A DNA stretch of 64,000 nucleotides from Lycorma delicatula (Eukaryota > Arthropoda > Insecta > Hemiptera > Fulgoridae). The notes under the pieces are model-generated. The model had not been told where the DNA came from. It did not search any database and worked only from the letters and a program-made list of their open reading frames with translations. The DNA lies in assembly GCF_047948215.1 (NCBI RefSeq), contig NC_134456.1, positions 13,417,730-13,481,729 on the forward strand. The letters are read 5' to 3'. Position numbers and translations under genes: made by a program. Below are positions 47,601-59,600 of this stretch, one piece after another. Position 1 is the stretch's first letter. Each line of letters starts with the position of its first letter.

Positions 47601-50600
47601 CGGTGGCATAAAATTTTTAGTGAAAGCAGAAGAATGTTGAAGATGAAGACCGCAGTGGTCGACCATCAACCTCACGGACAGATGTCAACTTGACCAGGGT
47701 ACGTGAAATCGTACAATCTGATCAAAGATTATCCGTGAAAATGATTGCAGAAGAACTCAACATCAATTGAGAAACGGTTCGTCTAATATTAACTGAAGAT
47801 CTTGGTATGAGAAAGATTTGTACAAAAATCTCACACAACAGCGTGAAACACGGAAAAATGTGGCAGCCGATCTGTTAGAGCAAACGGATATCAATCCAGA
47901 TTTGTTGAGCCGTGTTATCACTGGTGATGATGGATGGTTTTTTCAATATGATCCAGAGACAAAACGCCAAAGTTCGCTATGGTGCTCAAAGAGATCACCC
48001 AAACCAAAAAAGCTTGCATGTCAAAGTCAAAAGTGAAATGCATGCTTGTGTGCTTCTTCGATTCCAAGGGAATTGTTCATAAAGAGTGGGTGCCTCCTGG
48101 ACAAACAGTTAACCAATATTTCTACAAAGAAATTTTAGAAAGACTTCGTAAACGAGTTCTTCGTTTCCGTGCCAACATTGCTGATAATTGGATTCTGCAT
48201 CACGATAATGCGCCATCCCATACTGCTCTGTCAGTACAGCAATTTTTAACCTAAAAACAAATTTCAGTACTACCCCAGCCACCTTATTCACCAGATATCG
48301 CTCCGTGCGACTTTTTTCTATTTCCAAGAGTCAAAATGGCGGTCAAGGGACACCATTTTCAAACAACACAAGATGTCCAAAAAGCTGTGACGAGGGACAC
48401 AAACACGTGTTCACTTATTACAGCACAACTCACGACTGAACAGTTGCATCAATGTGCCGCTTGGACTAGAAGTAGCTTATATACCAAGGTCAAAGATGGT
48501 GTGCCTACGGAAACTGCAGGGTTGCCACATCTTGTAAAGAAAAATCAGTCTCATTACTTTATTGTCGCACCTCGTATATAAAAAAAGCATCCACACCATT
48601 TACACAATTTTAAGGCATTATGACACTGCACTGTTAACAAACATAAGACAGCAATAAGACTGAAAAAAATTAATTCATTCCTAAATCCAGTATTTAATAC
48701 AAACAACACAGCTGTGTTTTCAGCTACATGTTTTGACCTGCACCGACATGATTAATCTTGTCCTTGAAGGCTTACTCTTCAATATTAGATATGATGTCAT
48801 AATATGTAACTATAATATGGTTTAATTCTTTGTCTAGTATTGTTTATTTATAGCTTACAAATTGAGTTAACAAAGTTAAACAATAAAAAATGAGCTAACA
48901 AAATACAATAGAGGAGCTTAAAATGCTAACTATACATTGAAAAATGAAAAAAATCCTTTAATTAAAATTTAAAAATTTTTCAAAAATGGTGAGTGATAGA
49001 AAGATTCTGAATTCATATTCATTATCAGCATCAAAAAACAGATTAAAATCATGTATCGCATGTTAGGAAACAAAAATTATGTTTTTCAGTGCTATTAGTC
49101 TAATAGTGTTATTGGTGATGGCTCTGCCTTTTCCCAGAGTCTACGAGCACCTCACCACAAGAATTCCAAAAAACAATAGCCACGACGTTTCCTACTCATG
49201 GAACTCTTTTCACTTTTCTTGGCGCTCTTTCATCTGCTCCCATTCATTGTTTGGTCTCTGGGATGTAATGGAATTCATGTTTCATCTACTGTTATAAAAC
49301 ATTGAAGAAACTCAACGGAATTTTGTTTAAGTTAATATAAACATCCTGAAGAAGTGGTTCATTCGAATGAATTTTTGTCGACTATTAACTGACACACTAT
49401 ACATCGATTGGAAAAATTTTTTTTATATCCAAATAATTGTATGAAATGTAATGGACACAGAAATTTTGTTGGCCATCTGTTTTTCGGCATCCTGAGAGTT
49501 CATAATCTTAAATAGTTGTATAACCATGTTTTTCAGCAGCCCACTTTTTTACCTTTGTAAACCAAGCGGAAGAATCCTTTACAGTGGAATCTAACTCTTT
49601 TTGTTTATTCATTGTACAAATTAATTTATAACAGCTCAAACTTCAATTTTATCCATTTTTCATACGATGTTAAAATTTTTTTGCTTTACTGGATCTCCAT
49701 CTCAAGCAACTGTACCCACATGTCCAAACTTTCCAGACACCAACTGAAGAATCATATTTCACAAATATCATTGTCATTTGGTCATACTTGTGCCATCTCT
49801 ATGTCAGGCAGATAACTTTCTGATAACCCTGGCATTATCTTTCAAATAGGAGTATTTAATAAGTAAATAATATTACATACCAAATTAAATTATATTCTTT
49901 TTTACTTTATTGCATTCAGAACTCATTTCAAAAATGAGAAATGTATATAAAATTGTACTCATACATAAAAAAATTTACTATAAATATGATTGTATGTAAA
50001 AATGCTCTTAAATTTTTTTTCATAAAATTGATGTCTTTTTTTTGTTTTCCTGTACTTTATGATTGCTAGTATAGAAACTCTGAAAGTCAGAAATGTACAT
50101 CAAATCAGTGTTACCTCGGTTCAACAAGAAATTAATGATTACATTGATGAGATTCATACCAGCCTTCAGGCAGAAAATTTTGTAAAATATTATTAGTTTT
50201 GAAATTTAATGTTTCTGTAATCATCATTGTAAAAAAAGAGATATATCAAAATGACTTAAAAAAAGATATTTTTTCAGGTAATGAGGGATCCACTTGCTAA
50301 GGATTATGTTCTTGGAATAGGGCTGCACTGGTATTTTGATAATTTGTGCCCGGTGAATGTACTAGATATTATTAATGAAAAATTTCCAGAACAAGAAATT
50401 TTATATACAGAGTCCAGTGTCAATCCAGCAGTTAATTCAAAGTTAATGCGTGTAACTGATGTATCAGATGGCTCTAATGTAATAGGTAAGAACTCATCTT
50501 CTTAGAAATCTGGCACAGCCATTATTCTAGAATAACTATTTTACATTGTTTATCTTGTATTCCAGTTTTTCAAGAGTAAAGTGCGCCTGTGCCATGGTTA

Positions 50601-53600
50601 CTAGGAAAAGTGAAGAGATAGTTTACTTTTGTAGCCCAAACATACTATTGCCCATTGATATGCTAAGTCCACCAAAATGCAAACTGTAGACAGCAACCGA
50701 AGTGCTGCCTTCGTTCTGTTCAATACAGGAACAAGCTATAGTCAATATTACTTTTATAGAAAACAATTCTAGTTCTTCTTGTGTCTCAAATTCTTAGCAC
50801 ATATCACAGTTATAATAATGACTGAGCTAGATAGTCTACAAGAACAAATTAATATATATCCCTCCTGTGTATAAATGTGAGGCAATATATACAAAGCAAT
50901 GTATTTTATAAGCATTGCCTCAATAAGGAATTAACATTAATTTAATTAATAAAAATAAAAATTAATATAAGTAATTTAATTGATTATGGAAATACTAAAT
51001 ACAAATTGATATTTAAAAAATTAAAAGAAAAAGACCATAATCACAAACAAAATTGATAAGTATGGCTTAAATATTTATTATCCAGCTTATAAAAAATGTT
51101 TATTTTCATAAATAAGATAGAAAACTATTTCTGGGGTATTGTCTAGTTATGATAATGGGTATATAGAAATGCAGTTAATTAAAGGAAAGATAATATTAGT
51201 ATGTTATTGTGAAGCCTGTACTACCACTTCTAGCTAGTTAATCTCATCATCCAAAATCATGATTTCTTTCATAATAATTTATTTGATGGAAAAACTGAAG
51301 TAAATTTATAAACATTAAAGTGGGTTTTTTGTAGTAACGTCTTTTTTTAATTTTTAACATCTTGTTTGTTAATGTACTGTATTATCATTAAATTATACCC
51401 ATAATATCAATTTCAACTTTATTTAGACAGGGTGCTTTGGGTAACTCAAAATTTGATAATGATTAAAATACATATAATGAAATTGCTGATGTAAAATTCT
51501 AAGTTCATTAGACCAAGATGTGTTGTTAATAAAAATTGTTGAAACTCTAGCAATAAACCCTAGGTAATACAAAAAGGTTTCCGCAGAACACCCATAAAAC
51601 AAGTTATTTGTGTGTATTATATATATATATATATATATATATCTTTGACACAATTTCTTTTGCCAACATATAAAGAGAAAGAGATTGAGTGTTTACTAGG
51701 GAAATATGATCTAATTTTATAAAAAATATTGTGCAAGTCAAATAACTCTTCCCAGAGAAAAGCTTAAGATTCCCTAATAATAATAAGTAGTGCTCATCTT
51801 ATTAAAAACATCTCAAGAATTGATAATTTTTATATTGATAAGAATGGATTAGCAATTGATAAACAGTTTTACAATTACCAGTTTAAATATCTGACGCAAA
51901 TAAAAATTGTTTTTTCTTCAGAAATTAGCAATTCAATAGAGAAGTATAAGGTTCCCAAAGGAATAACCTCACTCATCCTTAGAATGGTGTGTTCCTTGTA
52001 AGAATCCAACTTAAATGTTAACCATAAAGCCAGATCCTCATTGGAGGGTTCCTCTCATATAACCCAACAGATTATTTCTGAACAATTCATTTGTTTTTTA
52101 AATATTACGTGTAAATGATTTACAGATAAATTAATGTACTAATAGTGTACATTAAATTAATGAATTAGTGTTATTAAATTAATATATCAATTAATAATAG
52201 TGATTATCCAAACATTGATGTAAATGTTTGACATGCTCATAAAAATTATTTACTCTTTCATCTAATATCTTTAATTTGTATTGAATTAATTCATGGTTAC
52301 TAATTAATTAATAATATTTTAACTGTAATATTTTGTGTTAATAATATTAACAAAAGATATGTTTATTTTACAATGAAGTAGAGTACATAAAAACAATTTT
52401 TTTCATAATTCTACAAGATAAATAATATTTACTAACATTATAAGACAAAGAAGAGTACACTGTTTAAACAAAAAAATTATAACAAAAAAAAAAACAAATA
52501 CTACTAAAAGAGAAAACAGTTTATCATAAACTAGTTAAAAGTCTATCACACTTATGGCATGACTTAAAAGCTACCTGCTGTGTTAGTAAATCAGAATATT
52601 CTTTTATAAAATTATAGAATAAAATAAACAAAAGAAAGAAACCATTCATTAAATGGCCAAATAAAGAAAGAACTAATACTATATGTTACCAATATCAGTA
52701 CCAGCTGAAAAGTTCCCTGAAGGCAACAATACATTTACATATGAATCTTGTAGATTATAAATATACTGACAGTTAGTTACTGTAATCTAATGTGAATGAA
52801 AGAATGTCTAATAATTAAATTCCTGAATAAATTATTTTTTGTAGCCAGTACTATCATGTTCATAGCCTACCAACTTATCCCAACTTCAACCATCTAAATA
52901 TTCTATCACCTCATCCTGATCTAATGTAACTTTATCAAACTATGAATATCGTACTAACCACAATACCAAACATCACTCTAAAAAGCATGTTACATCATCT
53001 TCCTGTCTGAGATTAAATAATTAACATAGCCTGCTGGCAGCTTCTCTACTCTGAATGTTATTCAGCTCAAAGTTGCAACATACTTCATGTTTTAAATTCT
53101 GTACACATAGGATTTTATGAATAACAGTCTCCAATATAAGATTTAATTCCTACATTTTTTAATTGACTTCAGACTGTGTGAGACTTTGACCTATCTGCTC
53201 TATCCAACCACTCATCCTTTAATTTCTCAATGATTTTACCTGATATTTTGTTCAACTGATGCTTATATTGAGTTTTAATCTACGCTCATAATGAGTTCTA
53301 CTTTACTCTGAATGATCAACTGGGATATCATACTTTTTCGCTAAGTTTTCTCCATGTTTTAAATCAATCCTTCTTTGTTTCAACAATTTTTTCTCTTAAG
53401 AATTACTGGTATCAATCAGGGGACATAGAAGTTCATGGCTACCATATCTACAATGAACCTTAAACAACTGTTCATACAAGGCATAGATCCAACCTCTAAA
53501 TAAACTATTTAATCTGGAGTACATCTGGGAAGACCAGACATTCTGTTTGAAAAGTATCTACAAAAATCCTCCTATCCCTTAATATTTGATAACCCCATAT

Positions 53601-56600
53601 TTTTTCCCTCAATAAGACTACTGTGTTGTGTATTAATATATTATACTGCAGTATGTATTATAAATAAAAAAAACTGCTGTGTAGAAATTATTCCTCTGTA
53701 TATTAATAAGTGCAATAAAGAACACTGATTTATTTTAATTGTAAGACTTAGCATGCAGTAAGAAGTGATTTTATTGACATAAAGATATTGTACCTACTCC
53801 AAAAAAATTAGTTTAAAATAAATGCAGCAACATATTTTGTTTATAAATAAATAATAAAAATTATGGTGCTTATGCATTGAATATGCTATAAACCAACAAA
53901 ATCTTATTTGAAATAAAAAAATGTTTATTTTTCAGGTTTTGACCCTCAACCACCTCGCTTAGGATTATGGCACCTAGCTGGTTTATATATTTCAAATATT
54001 ATTGAGGTCTGTAACACTTATTTTACGTCATTAAAGTAATAATAAATAAAATTAGATTTAATAGATTAAATTACTTTCAGGATTCTAGATTAGTTTTTTA
54101 ATTATCAATATCTCAAATTAAACTTCTACCCACAGCAGTGTTGCAGTATTCTTTTCTTTATGGATATAATTAAAGTTTTTTTAAATTAATTAATATTTAT
54201 CTGATATGACATCTCAAGAGTCCTATCAGCTCTTAAGAGTCATAGTATTACTGCTTAATCTATGTAAATAAGAAATAATTTTTTTTAAGGTGATTACTTT
54301 TGTAAAATTCAGTCGAATTTAGATTACCCACACTGTTTAGAAAATTATTATTATTATTACTGTAAGAAACACAAAATAATTAATTTCAAGAATTTTTCAT
54401 GTAGCCCTTGATTTCTTTCTAATATTACCCATAAAAACTGAGAGTTAATTTAGGAGATTTAAAAAAATCAGATTTGTTTTTGCAGCTATTTTAATGTGAA
54501 AAACTACATTTTTGTTAAGTCAATATGATCTCTATTTTATAAATTCCCCCCTCCCCATAACATATGTTACTTGTTTGTTGTTTTATACGCTAACTAACGT
54601 TCCTACATCGCAGTTTTGCCCGTCATATCAATATAGCTTCACATGCAATATTTTTTTTAACGGCAAACTTATATATTTATGAATAACAATTATTTAATCA
54701 AGAATATTGTTTTTAAATTTTATTAAAATCTCCGCCACGGCATATAGTGAAAATTTTTCCCCTTTTTTTATGGTGCTAGAATGAGTAAGCTGCTGCGTGA
54801 ACTTACTAAAATAAACATTATTTTTAAAGCAGTCTTTTAAGCATTCTTTTTAAACATTGTTTGGTGTTTCAGCGTTTACGAACGAAAGGGTCGTTTCCAA
54901 CGTGTTCGTTTTCTGTTGAACAAGTAAAACGTGTTAATAATGTACATCGTTTGATCAACATATTCAGCGTAGCCCAGGCACTAGTACGAGGCGAATTTCA
55001 TGTCGCACTGGTTAATCAAAAAACAAAGTTTGACGCACCTAGCGAAAGAAATTCTTTATCCTTTCCGCCTGCAGAAGGTTCAAAATTTTCTGCCATCAGA
55101 TTACCCACAGCGGTTAAACTTCTGACATTGGCTTCTAGACAACGCTGATAAGGTAAATTCAATTTTACTTACTGCTAAAGCCACTTTTACGAGAAACGAA
55201 GTCTTCAGTTCTAAAAATACTCATTTATGGAGCGAAGGCAATCCACATGGTACTGTGAAAACTAGTTTTTGACATACACTTCACATTAATGCTTGGTGTG
55301 GGATTATTTATGACAAGATTCTGGGATCATTTATTTTCAATGAAAACCTTACGAGAGATGCATACGTTCTTTTCTTGAAAAATAATTTTTTGGCTCTTTT
55401 GGAGGATGTATCTTTTCAAACTACCTTGAAAATGATTTTTCAGCTCGATGGTCCAACGCTACATTTTTCTTTAGTAGCTAGAAATCGCTTGAATGCTAAT
55501 TTCTTAAACTGATCAATTTGCTACCACGATCAGATCACCTGACTTAAAGCCACTAGATTACTTCATTTGGGAACATATGAAAACGATAGTTAGTATATCA
55601 ACAAAAAGTTATTTCTAAAAAGAGTTACTATTTAAAATATGAAATGCTATTGAATTTATACAGACGATCCTGAGATGAAACGAAAAGCGACCGGAAACAT
55701 TTTACGGCGAGCTGTGATGTGTACATTGTGAAAGAGGGAATTCGAAAAATTATTATAAATGAGTTTGTTATTCTGTTACCACTTATCATTTCATGTATTT
55801 TATTGATTTTTTTTTTAATTTTTGCTATATTAAAAATAATGTTCATTAGGTACAGAAAAAATAATAATACTATTTTCTCTGTATTTTTTCGTCTGTTTTG
55901 CTTCAATAAAAAATCGATTTTTAAAAGTTTTTATTTGATTTTTATTGTATTTACATTAATTTTTACAAAATTAAATTCTCTACAAGTTTTGTTACAAAAT
56001 CTTCCGCATTTATTAGTAATTTAATAAAGCTTTTGTGCTACAAACTATAAAATACTTTTTTCGACACCGAATTTTGTGTTTTATCTTGGATATCTTAACA
56101 AATACTAGAGTTACAGTTCTGGGATCTGTTTTATCTTATTTCCCAGTTCAAATTTCATAAGAAATCACTAACGTTACACCTTAATTTGGGCCCCAAAAAT
56201 TACAGTAGGGTTTCATTTTATTAGAAGAGCTGAAATCGAGCGAAATCTTTCGCTAGCAGTAACTCGAAAACAAAGCGTTTCCAGACCTAAATTTATATGA
56301 ATATTTTTTGTCATTATTTTCATCACTAGAACATGTCCTGAAAATTTCTCCGTTTCTTTGCGGGATACTTTGTATATACTGTGTATATATTTTTTAATGA
56401 TTTTTTCATTCTTATCAACAATTACTTTTGTTCTCTTCATTAATAACACTAACTTCCAAAGAGAGTAATATTATTTAAGATAAACCTACATTACTGTAAT
56501 ACAGTTGTGTAGTAAATACAATACAGATTTTCTTCAGATGCAAACAACCACTAGAAAAAAGCTATAGTTAAGTTCCACCAACATTCTGATTACTTTAAAG

Positions 56601-59600
56601 TTTTTTCTAATTTTAAATATTGTGTTATTTTTACAGAATATGAGTCACTGGGTAACAACGTACTTAGATTGGAATTTAAGTTTGAATTTAGATGGTGGCC
56701 CAAACGTATCAAATCTAACATGCGATGCAGCAATAATCATAAATAAAACTGAAGATGAATTTTATAAACAGCCAACATTTTATGCGATAGGCCATTTTTC
56801 AAAATTTTTGCAACCGGGATCCAAAGTCATAGATGTAAATTCGGTTAAAAATGTTCCATTTCAACAAGATATTGCACCGTCAACCCCACCAACAACTGTT
56901 AGTACCAGTACTATCTTCCCAGTTTTTCCAACACGACCACCTATTGTTGATGTAAAACATATTGGCGTACTTAATCCTGATGGTAGCCGTACTATAATTT
57001 TTTATAATCCGTAAGTTTTTTTATATATATGATTACTTTAAATTATGTTTATATTTAATTTTTATTAAATGGATTTCCTCCTATTTTTATCTGACAACTA
57101 GAGGAAGGTAAAATTTGTTTTTTATGCCCTAATAACTCCAGAATGGCTTCATTGATTTTAATGAATGGAAATCAATTGACTTTTATTAATTACCTGAGTG
57201 ATTGATTGATTTGAAGAAAAGATTTGATTTGATTTGATTTGATTGATAGAATGATTTGAAGAAAATAAATAAAGTACAAAGAAGCTACTAGACACTGTTG
57301 ATGGTGATAGACACTACTTTATTCAAGCCTAAAAACTACAATTTCTTTGAAACTCACTGAATGATGAAGTATGATATAAAATTGTTTAAAAAAATATATA
57401 TTCTTTCATATATTTAATTACAGTATAGAAACATAATAAAGTAAAAAGAAAAGAAAAATTATTAGAAATAATTAAAAGAGATTTAAGATTACTTAAATAA
57501 ACATGAAAGTTGATAGGAGTTTTTTTAAATAAATCTAGTTTAATCACAAAATCTCTTTTCAAGGTATGTGCAAAAATTAGTATTCAAAAGATCATAAGAA
57601 ACAAAGACAAATTGTTGTACTACAAAATTCATTTTTCATCCCAAATACAAAAAGTAAGGCAGCAGTATTTTGATCATGAATAAATAAATATAACCTACAT
57701 ATTGATCATGAATAAATAAGTGTAGTCTAAGTATTAATTTTAGTATAATTAAATGTTTTTTTTTTACCTACAGTATCAGACTCTTCCTCTGTGTCTTATA
57801 TTGGGACAAAAGAAATAAGTTAATGCACAAACAAGATTCCAATTACAGAAAAAAGCATTATTTAAGCTCTTCAGCACTTTCCATTCAAGAAAATTCATCT
57901 TAAGAAATCATATTTCTTTATTATGCATCTTTTATTATGAAATTTACGTAACTATTTTTTGGTTTGATCCATGATATTATTTAGTAAAAATCAACTTCAA
58001 TAAGAAGCTGTTTTTTAACATCCTACATTTTTTAAGTAGATTAGCACTTTATTCTTGTTAATTTTATCTACCTCATTCACATATAGTTAATGTTACTTAA
58101 TGAGTACCTTTAGATTCTTATTATAGTGATAGTATAAAAGTTCCTCAATGTAGAGCAAAGCAATCGCTGCTTGATCTGGAAAAAACACATCATTCATGGG
58201 GTATAATTTTTTTATAATCTATATTTTCCCATTAAATATCTACTTTTAATTTAATGTGCTTTTTTATCTTCTCAGATCACATGCTTGTCTGATTAGTAAA
58301 ATGTAATCAATGCATGGGGGGCGATACATTGATTTTATTATACAATATATTTAAGAAGTCCCCTGCACTTCTAGACATATATACATTGTGGAGGCTTATT
58401 AAGAATTCATGTTTTGTAATTTCTTTTCTTGAAGTTGAGGTATTAACCATTTTTCCAGCATTTGTATGTACTCTTCAAAAAAGTATGATCCAAACAACTA
58501 TCGTAATGTCACCCTGGCCTATATCATGACATGTGGTGAATCCTTTCCAAATAATAATTTTACCCCAATACATGGTATAACTTAGTAACATCTTGCAAAA
58601 AAAAAAAATATGTGAACAAAAGTGAAATCGCAATTGTTTTAGACATATTAAATAAACCAGTTCTTGTATATCACATAGTTGAATAAATCTGAATAAGATT
58701 TGTATGCTGTATAATTTTTATAACTCTAAAAAAACAAAAGTCATGAAGAAGAGGCTCAATAATAGTAATCTTGACATTCATAAAAACTCTCTACAAGGAG
58801 AATAATAGTAGTAGGAAGTACTGAGCAGGTTGAGAACAAACAGAAAGAGATTATAAATACTAAAAATGCATCTTTGTGAAACAAATTTAAACACAGTTAT
58901 AATGAAATGAATAAAAATATTCTTTAGTATTTCTGTATTAGTGATGTAATTAAAATGATATTTATTTTAATTAAACGAAGACTGATTTAGTAAGAAGGCT
59001 CAAATTTCTTTGAAATTTGTTTTTGAAAGTTCTTATATTAATGATTTAAATGTAAAATTTTAATACTATGGAATTTAATTTCTTTTTAAATTAAAGCCAT
59101 TAAAGATCTGAGATATCTAGGTGGATATCAGGACTCAATCTTTATAATGTGTTTTCTAGCTCCTAGAAGCATAAGACAATGAAGTAACAGATTGAATATT
59201 TCAATATTCTTAATAAAAGGGAACTAGAATCAAGGACTAGTTCAAGCGAAATAGAATAAATATTTTAATGCTATGAAGTTAGTGTTAAAGGTAGATTACA
59301 TTTTTAAGAAGAATGATGTAATTTTCAACATTATTTATCTTATCTTTAGTTATTTATAGTTATTTTTGACTAGTATTCAGAAAGACAAGGAGACTCAAAA
59401 CTCTCTGACGCCACTTTCTTTCATAATTTCTTCAAAATAAGAATTTCAAAACCAATTTGAAAAAACAAATTTTTTCAATATAGCAGCAATATGTTGGTTT
59501 TTTATTTTAGATCATTACACAAATAAGATTTGTACTAAACCTTAGTTCTTTTACTTTTCTTTGAAATAAAACAGAATTTGAAAAAGCAGTTTGAATGCTG

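Larger units (their letters stand above)
44005..50277. other. Glucosylceramidase intron E-F, the largest (6.3 kb)
   Basis: It holds a possible solo LTR, an unnamed multi-copy gene relic split by a mariner, and a second mariner relic. A short direct repeat TAAACAAATAAATGAATAG-like phrase occurs at about 44363 and 44464. The rest is AT-rich spacer. Confidence 0.6.

Noticed and set aside
50070..50200. Extra glucosylceramidase exon (TLKVRNVHQISVTSVQQEIN and following)
   Set aside because: A short open stretch just before exon F, but the protein already aligns without a gap between exons E and F and no acceptor/donor pair fits.
55628..56024. Hydrophobic frames on both strands
   Set aside because: AT-rich sequence produces Phe/Ile/Lys-rich open frames by chance; they adjoin the decayed transposase end.
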